Positions 1-8,014 of a stretch of DNA of 64,000 bases are shown one piece after another (the stretch's first letter is position 1; each line of letters begins with the position of its first letter). The notes below the pieces were generated by a model. It was not told the DNA's origin. It saw only the letters and a program-made list of their open reading frames with translations, and did not search any database. A program made the position numbers and the translations under genes. Origin of the DNA: Shinella granuli (GTDB lineage Bacteria; Pseudomonadota; Alphaproteobacteria; Rhizobiales; Rhizobiaceae). The stretch spans positions 86,108 to 150,107 of the forward strand of contig NZ_SLVX01000014.1 of NCBI RefSeq assembly GCF_004341885.1. Direction: 5' to 3'.

Positions 1-15
1 CACACACGATCGCCG

Positions 16-50
16 CCAAAACAAAAGGCCCTCCTTGCGGAGGGCCTTTC
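16..50 (-). terminator. Rho-independent terminator of the DapA-family gene
   Basis: A perfect GC-rich inverted repeat (AAAGGCCCTCC, loop TTGC or its complement, GGAGGGCCTTT) is followed on the minus strand by TTTTGTTTT. It lies 24 bases beyond the stop codon of the minus-strand aldolase gene and fits as its intrinsic terminator. Confidence 0.8.
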
Positions 51-73
51 CTGTTGCCAGAAGGCGTCAAACC

Positions 74-1036
74 CTATGCCTTGTAGGTCTGCACGGCGCC
101 CGGCAGCTTGCTCCATTCGGCATACCAGGTGTCGAACAGCTTCAGCTGGGTCTCGACATAGCCGCGCTGGCTGTCGGAGAGCGCGTCGGTCTCGTTGAAG
201 TGCAGCGTGTATTCCTTGTCGCCCTTCAGCACCATCATGTGCTTGAAGTAGAGGACGAGATCCGGGCCTTCGTCGAAGGAGGAGAGCACGGCGAGCGCCG
301 ATTCCAGCTCCAGCGCGCGGGCGCGGGCGTCCGGGTCGCCCTTGGCAGCGGCCTGGGCGAGGTTGCACATGTGGAGGACTTCCTTGGGCAGCACGCAGCC
401 GATGCCGGTGATCGCGCCGACGGCGCCGCAATCGACGAAGCCGGTGAAGACGCAGGTATCGACGCCGATCATCAGCGAGACGTCATCGTCGCGGCTGGTG
501 ATGTTCTCGGCCGCATAGCGCATGTCGGCCGCGCCGCCGAACTCCTTGAAGCCGACGAGGTTCTTGTGGTCCTCGCGCAGCGCGAAGAACAGGTCGGCCC
601 GGGTGGCGAAGCCGTAATAGGGGCTGTTGTAGATGACGGCCGGCAGGTCCGGAGCGGCCGAGAGGATCGCCTTGAAATGGTTCTTCTGGGCGGCGACGAC
701 GGAGCCGCGGGAGAGCACGCGCGGGATGACCATGAGGCCCTGCGCGCCGACCTTCTGGGCATGCGCGGCATGGGCGACGGCCGAGGCGGTGTTGACGGCG
801 CCGGTGCCGACGATGACCGGGATGCCCGCCTTGACGAGGCGCTCGACGCCTTCCATGCGCTGTTCGTCGGTCAAGAGCGGCCAGTCACCCATCGAGCCGC
901 AATAGACGACGGCCGACATGCCCTTTTCGATGAGTTCCCTGCCCTTGCGCACCAGCTGGTCGAAATCCGGCGTGCGGTCGTCCTTGCAGGGGGTCATCAG
1001 GGCGGGAATGACACCGGAAAAAATCTTGGCCTTCAT
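74..1036 (-). CDS. Dihydrodipicolinate synthase/N-acetylneuraminate lyase superfamily aldolase
   Basis: 320-residue TIM-barrel class I aldolase or dehydratase of the DapA/NanA superfamily. The Schiff-base lysine is K164 (VGFKEFGG) and the catalytic tyrosine Y136 (IYNSPYYG). The glycine-rich loop reads CGSMGD at 46-51 rather than the GTTGE of true DapA, so lysine biosynthesis is unlikely; related enzymes act on hydroxyproline intermediates, sugar acids or keto acids. I cannot name the substrate. The start at 1036 is chosen because AGGAG lies just upstream; an in-frame extension to 1084 has no such site. It is downstream of and co-directional with a GntR/FCD regulator. A 32-bp palindrome in the 121-bp gap between them suggests ligand-controlled repression of this gene from its own promoter. 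Confidence 0.85.
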   Translation of the reverse strand: MKAKIFSGVIPALMTPCKDDRTPDFDQLVRKGRELIEKGMSAVVYCGSMGDWPLLTDEQRMEGVERLVKAGIPVIVGTGAVNTASAVAHAAHAQKVGAQGLMVIPRVLSRGSVVAAQKNHFKAILSAAPDLPAVIYNSPYYGFATRADLFFALREDHKNLVGFKEFGGAADMRYAAENITSRDDDVSLMIGVDTCVFTGFVDCGAVGAITGIGCVLPKEVLHMCNLAQAAAKGDPDARARALELESALAVLSSFDEGPDLVLYFKHMMVLKGDKEYTLHFNETDALSDSQRGYVETQLKLFDTWYAEWSKLPGAVQTYKA

Positions 1037-1119
1037 GTCGGTCTCCTTTGGCGGTTCGGCGGATGGGCGGCCGGCACGATGCACGAGGCCTCCCCCTCTC
1101 TGATGATGGGTATAGCACC

Positions 1120-1151
1120 TTGTATTTTATTTGTCGACAAGAAAAATACAA
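1120..1151. promoter_or_regulatory. 32-bp palindromic operator, probably for the adjacent GntR/FCD regulator
   Basis: The arms TTGTATTTT (1120-1128) and AAAATACAA (1143-1151) flank the fully symmetric core TTGTCGACAA (1131-1140). 28 of 32 positions are symmetric about 1135/1136. It lies 83 bases upstream of the aldolase start. TTGT-N2-ACAA cores are typical of FadR/FCD GntR operators. The same core plus right arm recurs next to the regulator start (1874-1894), which ties the sites to that protein. Confidence 0.75.
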
Positions 1152-1157
1152 ACTCCG

Positions 1158-1862
1158 TCAGAGCGTGATGTCGAGCCTGTCGTTGCGGCTGAACAGCTTC
1201 TGTACCTGGGCGACGATCGCCTCGGCATGGGCCTTGCCGAGCCGGTCCGCCTCCTCGATGTCGCGCGCTGCGATGGCGGCGATGATCGCGGCATGCTCGT
1301 CCACGAAGCGCTGGGGGAACTGTTCGTCGTAGGACTGGTAGTAGAGCTGCAGGATGCGCCGTCCCTCGTCGAGCAGCCGGCGGAACAGGCTGGTGAAATA
1401 GGGATTGCGCCCGGCCTCGGCGATGGCGGCATGGAAGGCGGCATTGGTGGCGATCATCTTCAGGGGGTCGCGCGCCGCAAGTGCCGCCGCATAGTCCTCG
1501 TGGAAGCCTCTGATGACGGCGAGGTCCTCCGGGCGGTGCGCCTGCGCCGCAAGCCGCGTCGTCACGCGGTACATCAGCACCAGCGCGTCGAAGAAGGTGT
1601 GCAGGTTGAGGAAGTCGATGTTCGAGACCATGGTCGAGCGGTTCGGCAGGGTCTCGATCAGCCCCTCGCCGGCCAGCCGCACAAGGGCCTCGCGGATCGG
1701 CGTGCGCGACATCTTGAACCGCTCGGCAAGCTGCACCTCGTCGATCGGGCTGCCGGGGGCGAGCTTCAGGTCGAGGATCTCGTCGCGCAGCAGGTCATAG
1801 ACCATCTTCACGCCGGAGCCACGCTTGCGTTCGGGCAGGGAACTGGAATCGGTATCGGTCAT
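1158..1862 (-). CDS. GntR family transcriptional regulator, FCD (FadR) subfamily
   Basis: 234-residue regulator. The N-terminal winged helix (about residues 16-80) contains the GntR signature around AERFKMSRTPIREAL and the wing after GLIETLPN. The C-terminal helical FCD ligand domain (about 90-225) carries the expected acidic and histidine residues (for example NAAFHAAIAEAGRNPYF and the FVDEHAAIIAAI stretch) that bind a metal and an organic acid in this family. The ATG at 1862 is preferred over a TTG at 1883 because AGAGGA precedes it. It precedes the DapA-family gene on the same strand and probably represses both itself and that gene through the matching palindromic sites. The inducer is unknown; a substrate or product of the aldolase is the natural guess. 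Confidence 0.9.
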   Translation of the reverse strand: MTDTDSSSLPERKRGSGVKMVYDLLRDEILDLKLAPGSPIDEVQLAERFKMSRTPIREALVRLAGEGLIETLPNRSTMVSNIDFLNLHTFFDALVLMYRVTTRLAAQAHRPEDLAVIRGFHEDYAAALAARDPLKMIATNAAFHAAIAEAGRNPYFTSLFRRLLDEGRRILQLYYQSYDEQFPQRFVDEHAAIIAAIAARDIEEADRLGKAHAEAIVAQVQKLFSRNDRLDITL

Positions 1863-1873
1863 CGAAAATCCTC

Positions 1874-1894
1874 TTGTCGACAAAAGAAATACAA
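1874..1894. promoter_or_regulatory. Second copy of the GntR core plus one arm (autoregulatory site)
   Basis: TTGTCGACAA at 1874-1883 followed by AAGAAATACAA repeats the core and right arm of the 1120-1151 palindrome with two differences in the spacer. The left arm TTGTATTTT is missing. It sits 12 bases upstream of the GntR start codon, where bound protein would block transcription or initiation. Confidence 0.6.
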
Positions 1895-2110
1895 TTGTCC
1901 GGCAGCGCTATCAATCGTTTAAAGTGGGCATTTTGACGAAACTGTCGTCAAGTCTCCGGGGGCCGGGATTTCGGGAAATCCGGCACCTGCCGCGCACAAA
2001 GATGAAAAAACGCGTATGAAAGCCCCGCCCGGCGAGACGCCGTGGCGCCGGCAGGCCCCTCTTTTGTCCTGAAGGGCGGTTCCGTTCCGCGCTGGTCGTT
2101 CGCGCCGGCG

Positions 2111-3172
2111 CTACGCCTCGTCCTGCCGCGGCGGATAGAGATGCGTTTCCCCGCGGAAATCGAGAAGGCGGAAACAGCCGTCGTCCGCCTCTTCGACCGC
2201 CGCCGAATCCGCCCGCACCTTGCCGTGCCCGCCGGGGATGTCGAGGATATAGGCCGGCTGGCACAGGCCGGAGACGCGGCCGCGCAGGCTTTCGACCAGC
2301 GCCCTGCCCTCGGCGAGCGTCAGGCGGAAATGCGCGGTGCCGGGCGCCAGGTCGGGATGGTGCAGGTAATAGGGCTTGACCCGGTTCTCGACGAAGGTGC
2401 GCATCAGGTCGGCCAGCACCGCCGCATCGTCGTTGACGCCCTTCAGGAGCACCGTCTGGCTGATCATCACCAGGCCGGCATCGACGATGCGGGCGATGGC
2501 GGCGCGGGCCTCGGCCGTGAATTCGCGCGGATGGTTGGCATGCAGCGCCACATAGGTCGTCTTGCCGGAGGCCTTCAGCGCCGCGATCAGCGCGGCATCC
2601 ACCCGCGCCGGATCGACGACGGGCACCCGGCTGTGGAACCGCACGATCTTCACGTGAGGAATGGCAGCAAGCCGTTCCAGAATGGCCTGCAGCCGGCGCG
2701 GCGAGAGCACGAGCGGATCGCCGCCCGTCAGGATCACCTCCCAGATCGCCGGCCGGGCCGCGATATAGGCGATCGCCGCATCGAGCGCCTGGGCGGACAG
2801 GGTGCCGAGCCCTTCCGGCCCGACCATCTCGCGGCGGAAGCAGAAGCGGCAATAGACCGGGCAGACATGCACGGCCTTCAGGAGGACGCGATCGGGATAC
2901 CGGTGCACGATGCCCTCGACGGGGCTGTGCGCGAGGTCGCCGATCGGGTCGGCGCGCTCCTCCGGCAGGGTCACGAGTTCTGCGGCATCGGGCACGAACT
3001 GGCGGGCGACCGGATCGTTCGGATCGGCCGGATCGATCAGCGCGACGAGCGACGGCGTGACGGCGACGGCATAGCGCGCGGCGACCGCCGCCGCGCCCGC
3101 CCGCCGCGCCTCGGGAACGAGGCCGGCCTCGACCAGCTCCGCCACCGTCGTCAGGCTGCGCGCCGCCGTCAT
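2111..3172 (-). CDS. epmB: EF-P (R)-beta-lysine pathway lysine 2,3-aminomutase
   Basis: 353-residue radical-SAM, PLP-dependent aminomutase of the KamA family, in the short EpmB form. It isomerises L-lysine to beta-lysine, which EpmA then attaches to elongation factor P. The 4Fe-4S/SAM motif is C104-x3-C108-x2-C111 (VCPVYCRFCFRRE), followed by the glycine-rich SAM region ILTGGDPL. The gene starts inside the epmA stop codon (4-base overlap), so the two are translationally coupled. efp lies immediately beyond epmA on the opposite strand. That neighbourhood, more than sequence alone, separates EpmB from catabolic lysine aminomutases, which are longer. Confidence 0.92.
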   Translation of the reverse strand: MTAARSLTTVAELVEAGLVPEARRAGAAAVAARYAVAVTPSLVALIDPADPNDPVARQFVPDAAELVTLPEERADPIGDLAHSPVEGIVHRYPDRVLLKAVHVCPVYCRFCFRREMVGPEGLGTLSAQALDAAIAYIAARPAIWEVILTGGDPLVLSPRRLQAILERLAAIPHVKIVRFHSRVPVVDPARVDAALIAALKASGKTTYVALHANHPREFTAEARAAIARIVDAGLVMISQTVLLKGVNDDAAVLADLMRTFVENRVKPYYLHHPDLAPGTAHFRLTLAEGRALVESLRGRVSGLCQPAYILDIPGGHGKVRADSAAVEEADDGCFRLLDFRGETHLYPPRQDEA

Positions 3173-4224
3173 GGCGCGGTCTCCGCCACCGGCGCCCAGA
3201 TCACCTGGTCGATGCGCGCGGCGCCCGTCGCCAGCATGACCAGCCGGTCGAAGCCGAGCGCGATGCCGCTGGCCTCGGGCATATGGGCGAGCGCGGCGAG
3301 GAAATCCTCGTCGAGCGGATAGGTCTCGTCGTAGACGCGGGCCTTTTCCGCCATTTCCAGCTCGAAGCGCCGGCGCTGCTCGCCCGCATCGGTCAATTCG
3401 CCGAAGGCATTGGCCAGCTCCACCCCGCAGGCATAGAGCTCGAAGCGCTCGGCGACGCGCCCGTCATGCGCGGCGGGCCGCGCGAGCGCTGCCTCCGCCG
3501 TGGGGTATTCGCAAAGGATGGTGGCGCGGCCGAAACCGAGCTGCGGCTCCACCTTTTCCACCAGCACGCGGCTGAAGAGGTCGGTCCAGGTGTCGTCTTC
3601 CGCCACGCGCAGGCCGGCTGCCTGCAGGAAAGCGGCCAGGCGCGCGCGGTCCGTCGCGCCGTCGGGATCGATCGAGGCGAGGAGGTCGATGCCGGCATGG
3701 CGCCGGAAGGCTTCCGCCACCGTCAGCCGCTCGGGCGGCAAGGCCGGATCGCAGGTCGCGCCGCGATAGGTAAGCATCGCGGCCCCCGCCACCCTGGCGG
3801 CCAGCGCGAGGATTTCGGCGCAATCCTCCATCAGCACGTCATAGGCCTCGCCCGCGCGATACCATTCCAGCATGGTGAACTCGGGATGGTGCAGCGGCCC
3901 GCGCTCGCGGTTGCGGTAGACATGGGCGAAGCAGGCGATGCGCCTTTCCCCCGCCGTCAGCAGCTTCTTGCAGGCGAATTCCGGCGAGGTGTGCAGGTAG
4001 AGCGGCGTCCTTGCGCCGGAATGGCCGATCGCGGCGGTCTCGAAGGCGTGCAGATGCGCCTCGTTGCCGGGCGAGACCTGCAGCGTCGCCGTGTCGACCT
4101 CGATGAAATCGCGCGCCGCGAACCAGCCGCGCAGCGCCGCCTGGATACGGTTTCGCGCAAGAAGGAACGGCCGGCGATCGGCATGGACATCGGGCGTCCA
4201 CCAGGGCGAGGGCTTCAGGCTCAT
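3169..4224 (-). CDS. epmA: EF-P lysine ligase (elongation factor P--(R)-beta-lysine ligase)
   Basis: 351-residue class II lysyl-tRNA-synthetase paralogue (EpmA/GenX/PoxA) without an anticodon-binding domain. It activates beta-lysine as the adenylate and transfers it to the conserved lysine of EF-P. Class II motif 2 is visible in FAHVYRNRERGPLHHPEF and motif 3 in GIALGFDRLVML. The ATG at 4224 follows AGGAA; the open frame extends 39 codons further upstream without a good ribosome site. It overlaps epmB by 4 bases and is divergent from efp across a 161-bp promoter region. It is slightly longer than the roughly 325-residue E. coli protein. No epmC hydroxylase is seen here. Confidence 0.93.
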   Translation of the reverse strand: MSLKPSPWWTPDVHADRRPFLLARNRIQAALRGWFAARDFIEVDTATLQVSPGNEAHLHAFETAAIGHSGARTPLYLHTSPEFACKKLLTAGERRIACFAHVYRNRERGPLHHPEFTMLEWYRAGEAYDVLMEDCAEILALAARVAGAAMLTYRGATCDPALPPERLTVAEAFRRHAGIDLLASIDPDGATDRARLAAFLQAAGLRVAEDDTWTDLFSRVLVEKVEPQLGFGRATILCEYPTAEAALARPAAHDGRVAERFELYACGVELANAFGELTDAGEQRRRFELEMAEKARVYDETYPLDEDFLAALAHMPEASGIALGFDRLVMLATGAARIDQVIWAPVAETAP

Positions 4225-4385
4225 GGCGTTCCTGTGACAGGTTTCTTCGCGCTTGCCGGCGGACAGACTGGTCTTTTGCCGGAATATAGGGTAGTTGCGG
4301 CCCCGAAAACACATTTTCGGCACCCGGGGAAGGCGTCTCAAGGCGGTCCTCTACGCCGTGATCCATCCAGTTACAAGGAAGACTT

Positions 4386-4955
4386 ATGGTAAAGATCATC
4401 GCCTCTTCCGTCCGCAAGGGCAATGTCCTCGAGGTCGAAGGCAAGCTCTATGTCGTGCTGACGGCGCAGAACTTCCACCCGGGCAAGGGCACGCCGGTCA
4501 CCCAGATCGACATGCGCCGCATCTCCGACGGCGTGAAGGTTTCCGAACGCTACCGCACGACCGAACAGGTCGAGCGCGCCTTCGTCGAGGACCGCGAGCA
4601 CAACTTCCTCTACGAGGATGGTGACGGCTACCACTTCATGAACCCGGAGACCTACGACCAGCTGACCATGTCCCACGAGGACATCGGCGACCTGAAGGCC
4701 TACCTCCAGGAAGGCATGACGGTCATCCTGTCGGTGCATGAAGGCGTCGCCATCGCCATCGACCTGCCGCGCCACGTCACGCTGGAGATCGTCGAGACCG
4801 AACCGGTCGTCAAGGGCCAGACGGCCTCGTCCTCCTACAAGCCGGCGATCCTGTCGAACGGCGTGCGCACGCTGGTGCCGCCGCACATCACCGCCGGCAC
4901 GCGCGTCGTGATCGCGACGGAAGACGGTTCCTACGTGGAACGCGCCAAGGACTGA
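4386..4955 (+). CDS. efp: Translation elongation factor P
   Basis: 189 residues, the normal EF-P length, with three beta-barrel domains. EF-P rescues ribosomes stalled at polyproline. The loop FHPGKGTP places the modifiable lysine at K34, the exact position beta-lysylated in E. coli. AAGGAAGA lies just before the ATG. It is divergent from epmA-epmB, so substrate and modifying enzymes share one 161-bp intergenic region. Downstream are a long imperfect hairpin (4967-5016) and a strong terminator (5028-5064), so it is probably monocistronic. Confidence 0.97.
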   Translation: MVKIIASSVRKGNVLEVEGKLYVVLTAQNFHPGKGTPVTQIDMRRISDGVKVSERYRTTEQVERAFVEDREHNFLYEDGDGYHFMNPETYDQLTMSHEDIGDLKAYLQEGMTVILSVHEGVAIAIDLPRHVTLEIVETEPVVKGQTASSSYKPAILSNGVRTLVPPHITAGTRVVIATEDGSYVERAKD

Positions 4956-4966
4956 GCCTTTTGATT

Positions 4967-5016
4967 GGCGCATAATTCCTTTCTCTCGATCATGCCGATC
5001 GAAAGGGTTATGCGCC
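4967..5016 (+). repeat. Long imperfect hairpin downstream of efp
   Basis: Outer arms GGCGCATAA (4967-4975) and TTATGCGCC (5008-5016) are perfectly complementary. Inner arms CCTTTC...CGATC and GATCGAAAGG extend the stem with bulges around the loop ATGCC. It has no T-tract of its own and precedes the real terminator. It could protect the 3' end of the efp transcript. Confidence 0.55.
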
Positions 5017-5027
5017 GCATCATAGGA

Positions 5028-5064
5028 AGCCGCCCGCCGGAAACGGCCGGGCGGCTTTTTTTCT
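5028..5064 (+). terminator. Rho-independent terminator of efp
   Basis: AGCCGCCCG (5028-5036) pairs with CGGGCGGCT (5048-5056), followed directly by a run of T residues. Confidence 0.88.
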
Positions 5065-5130
5065 TCCAACTTGCGGAAAATCCGTTAAGACCAACCTCCG
5101 GCTCTTACCCAACCGAGACGGGAACCCCGC

Positions 5131-6123
5131 ATGACCAAATTCGACGTGCTGACGGTCGGCAACGCCATCGTCGACATCATCGCGCGCTGCGACGAGAACT
5201 TCATCACGGACAACGGCATCATCAAGGGCGCGATGAACCTCATCGATGCCGAGCGGGCGGAACTGCTCTATTCCCGCATGGGCCCCGCGCTCGAAGCCTC
5301 CGGCGGCAGCGCCGGCAACACCGCCTCGGGCGTCGCCAGCTTCGGCGGCAGGGCCGCCTATTTCGGCAAGGTGGCGAACGACCAGCTCGGCGAGATCTTC
5401 ATCCACGACATCCGCGCCCAGGGCGTGCATTTCGAGACGATGCCGCTGGCCGGCCCGCCGCCGACCGCCCGCTCGATGATCTTCGTCACGCCCGATGGCG
5501 AGCGCTCGATGAACACCTATCTCGGCGCCTGCGTGGAGCTCGGGCCGGAAGACGTGGAGGAAAGCGTCGTCGCCGAGGCCAAGGTCACCTATTTCGAAGG
5601 CTATCTCTGGGATCCGCCGCGCGCCAAGGACGCGATCCGCGACTGCGCCCGCATCGCCCATGCGAACGGCCGGGAAATGTCGATGACGCTGTCGGACAGC
5701 TTCTGCGTGCACCGCTACCGCGACGAGTTCCTCGACCTCATGCGCTCCGGCACGATCGACATCGTCTTCGCCAACAAGGCGGAAGCCCTGGCGCTCTACG
5801 AGACAGAGGATTTCGAGGAGGCGCTGACGCGCATCGCTAAGGATTGCCGGCTGGCGGTGGTGACGATGAGCGAGGAAGGCTCGGTCATCCTGACCGGCGG
5901 CGAACGCACCAGGGTGGAGGCGATCAGCATTCCGAGCGTCGTCGACACGACGGGCGCGGGCGATCTCTATGCCGCCGGCTTCCTCTACGGTTATACGACC
6001 GGGCGGTCGCTGGCCGATTGCGGCCGGCTCGGCAGCCTTGCCGCCGGCCTCGTCATCCAGCACGTCGGCCCCCGTCCGCTGCTCTCGCTGGCGGAAGAGG
6101 CCAGGAAGGCCGGCCTTACTTGA
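5131..6123 (+). CDS. PfkB family kinase, probable adenosine kinase
   Basis: 330-residue ribokinase/PfkB-family kinase. The N-terminal substrate motif GGSAGNTASG and the C-terminal PfkB signature DTTGAGDLYAAGF (D272 to F284, catalytic base D278) are intact. Rhizobial proteins of this type next to efp are usually called adenosine kinase; the family also includes ribokinases and fructokinases, so the substrate is inferred from resemblance, not proven. It starts 67 bases after the efp terminator and so probably has its own promoter. Its last 8 bases overlap the 3' end of the convergent SH3-domain gene, so the two transcripts can form an antisense duplex. Confidence 0.85.
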   Translation: MTKFDVLTVGNAIVDIIARCDENFITDNGIIKGAMNLIDAERAELLYSRMGPALEASGGSAGNTASGVASFGGRAAYFGKVANDQLGEIFIHDIRAQGVHFETMPLAGPPPTARSMIFVTPDGERSMNTYLGACVELGPEDVEESVVAEAKVTYFEGYLWDPPRAKDAIRDCARIAHANGREMSMTLSDSFCVHRYRDEFLDLMRSGTIDIVFANKAEALALYETEDFEEALTRIAKDCRLAVVTMSEEGSVILTGGERTRVEAISIPSVVDTTGAGDLYAAGFLYGYTTGRSLADCGRLGSLAAGLVIQHVGPRPLLSLAEEARKAGLT

Positions 6124-6655
6124 AGGCCTCGCCCGGATAGGCGCCCCAGATCTCGTTCTGCGAGACCCATCCGGCCGTGCCGTCCGCTTCGGCGCGGCAC
6201 CAGTCGCCGTTGCATTCGCCGACCTTGATGACGACGCCGGGCTGGATCTTCGCGATGACCGTCGAGTTCGGCATCGCCTCGCGGCGCATGTTGACGAAGA
6301 TGCCCTCGCCCTTGCCGCGCATCCACGGCGCGGTGACGGCGGTGCGCTCGCCGGAGAGCAGCGCCTGGTTGACCCAGCCCTCCGTGCCATCCGCATCGCG
6401 GATGCGGCGCCAGTTATCGTATTCCTGGATGATTTCCACCGGCACGCCGGATTTGAGATAGCGCCAGGCGACGGCATAATCGACGCTGGGGCCGACGCGC
6501 AGGTTGACGCTTTTCGCCTTGAGGCTGACGAAGCGGGGCAGCGGCAGGCCGCTCGGCCCCTTGGCCGCCTGGGCATGGGCGAACTGGACGCCGGCAACGG
6601 AGACGAGGAGGCCCACAAGGGCGGCAAGGCTGAGACGCAGGACAAGGTGACGCAT
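6116..6655 (-). CDS. Exported SH3-domain protein
   Basis: 179 residues. A clear signal peptide (MRHLVLRLSLAALVGLLVSV, cleavage near AHA-QA) is followed by two bacterial SH3 (SH3_4-like) modules, seen in SVNLRVGPSVDYAVAWRY with DADGTEGWVNQALL and again in FVNMRREAMPNSTVIAKI with DGTAGWVSQNEIWG. Such proteins are periplasmic and often bind peptidoglycan peptides; a direct role is unknown. The start at 6655 has only a weak ribosome site, but the signal peptide begins there. The 3' end overlaps the convergent kinase gene by 8 bases. It is divergent from the 2-hydroxyacid dehydrogenase at 6836. Confidence 0.85.
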   Translation of the reverse strand: MRHLVLRLSLAALVGLLVSVAGVQFAHAQAAKGPSGLPLPRFVSLKAKSVNLRVGPSVDYAVAWRYLKSGVPVEIIQEYDNWRRIRDADGTEGWVNQALLSGERTAVTAPWMRGKGEGIFVNMRREAMPNSTVIAKIQPGVVIKVGECNGDWCRAEADGTAGWVSQNEIWGAYPGEAFK

Positions 6656-6835
6656 GGACGATCCGCACAAACTGGAGGAGGCATTACGCTGCCGAACCGG
6701 CGCAAAGTGGCAAATCGCAGGAACGCCGAAGAGGGCGGATTGTCTTCGCGACCGGGTCTGGTAGAAAATGCCCCTGATGAAGCAATCCTTGCCCAACTTG
6801 GTTAAGGACCCGTCAACAGGACGCCGGAACAGCCC

Positions 6836-7840
6836 ATGACCCAGAAGAAAAAACCGAAGGTCTACATCACCCGCCGCCTGCCCGAGGTCGTGGAGACCCG
6901 GATGCGCGAGCTGTTCGACGCGGAACTCAACATCGACGACACGCCGCGCAGCCAGCCCGAACTCGTCGCCGCCGTCAAATCGGCCGACGTGCTCGTGCCG
7001 ACGCTGACGGACCGGATCGACGCCGCGCTCATCGAGCAGGCCGGCCCGCAACTCAAGTTGATCGCCTGCTTCTCCAACGGCGTCGACAATGTCGACGTGG
7101 AGGCGGCGGCACGGCGCGGCATCACCGTCACCAACACGCCGAACGTTCTCACCGAAGACACGGCCGACATGACGATGGCGCTGATCCTCGCCGCCCCCCG
7201 CCGGCTGGCGGAAGGGGCGCGCATCCTGACGGACCGCAAGGGCGAATGGGCCGGTTGGTCGCCGACCTGGATGCTCGGCCGGCGCATCTGGGGCAAGCGC
7301 CTCGGCATCGTCGGCATGGGCCGCATCGGCACCGCCGTCGCTCGCCGCGCCAAGGCCTTCGGCCTCTCCATCCACTACCACAACCGCCACCGCGTGCGCC
7401 CGGACACGGAGGACGCGCTGGAGGCGACCTATTGGGACAGCCTCGACCAGATGCTGGCGCGCGTCGACATCGTCTCGGTCAACTGCCCCTCGACACCGGC
7501 GACCTATCACCTACTGTCGGCCCGCCGGCTCGAGCTGATGCAGCCGACGAGCTATATCGTCAACACGGCGCGCGGCGGCATCATCGACGAGACGGCGCTG
7601 ATCAAGTGCCTGCGCGAAGGCAAGATCGCCGGCGCCGGCCTCGACGTCTTCGAGAACGAGCCTTCGGTCAATCCCAAGCTCCTGAAGCTGGCTAGCGAGG
7701 GCAAGGTCGTGCTCCTGCCGCATATGAGCTCGGCGACGCTCGAAAGCCGTGTCGACATGGGCGAGAAGGTCGTCATCAACATCCGCACCTTCTTCGACGG
7801 CCACCGCCCGCCGGACCGCGTGCTGCCGAGCCGGGTCTAG
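6836..7840 (+). CDS. D-isomer-specific 2-hydroxyacid dehydrogenase (glyoxylate/hydroxypyruvate reductase type)
   Basis: 334 residues. The NAD(P)-binding loop is GMGRIG at 160-165. The catalytic arginine lies in NTARGGIIDE, followed by the glutamate in FENEP and the histidine in LLPHMSSAT, the complete Arg-Glu-His set. Enzymes of this branch reduce glyoxylate or hydroxypyruvate. The purine/glyoxylate genes of this window lie 30 kb away, so a link to them is only possible. The TAG stop codon at 7838-7840 forms the first bases of a dispersed repeat. Confidence 0.88.
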   Translation: MTQKKKPKVYITRRLPEVVETRMRELFDAELNIDDTPRSQPELVAAVKSADVLVPTLTDRIDAALIEQAGPQLKLIACFSNGVDNVDVEAAARRGITVTNTPNVLTEDTADMTMALILAAPRRLAEGARILTDRKGEWAGWSPTWMLGRRIWGKRLGIVGMGRIGTAVARRAKAFGLSIHYHNRHRVRPDTEDALEATYWDSLDQMLARVDIVSVNCPSTPATYHLLSARRLELMQPTSYIVNTARGGIIDETALIKCLREGKIAGAGLDVFENEPSVNPKLLKLASEGKVVLLPHMSSATLESRVDMGEKVVINIRTFFDGHRPPDRVLPSRV

Positions 7841-7886
7841 AGCAATTCCAGCAAAAGTGCGTAGCGGTTTTGCGTCCGGAATTGCG
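7838..7886 (+). repeat. Dispersed rhizobial intergenic repeat, copy 1 (family A)
   Basis: Begins TAGAGCAATTCCAG and ends GTCCGGAATTGC, so its ends are inverted (GCAATTCC/GGAATTGC). Related copies occur at 9904, 27843, 33781 and, reversed, at 47815. A second degenerate unit follows at about 7902-7940 (AGAGCATTTCCG ... TTCCGGACGCAAGACCGC). The repeat supplies the stop codon of the dehydrogenase. Confidence 0.7.
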
Positions 7887-7951
7887 TAAAAACAAACAGA
7901 TAGAGCATTTCCGCGTTTCGCATTCCGGACGCAAGACCGCTTCGTCGCTGC

Positions 7952-7983
7952 TGCCCCCTTCTCCCCCGCGGGGAGAAGGGGCA
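7952..7983. terminator. Hairpin between convergent genes, probable bidirectional terminator
   Basis: GCCCCCTTCTCCCC and GGGGAGAAGGGGC form a near-perfect stem around CGC. It lies between the convergent dehydrogenase and moeB-like genes. A closely similar hairpin (TTCTCCC/GGGAGAA) occurs at 31155-31180, so it is also a dispersed element. There is no strong T-tract. Confidence 0.5.
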
Positions 7984-8014
7984 AGTGGAGGGCTATTTCT
8001 CCTACACGGAGGGT

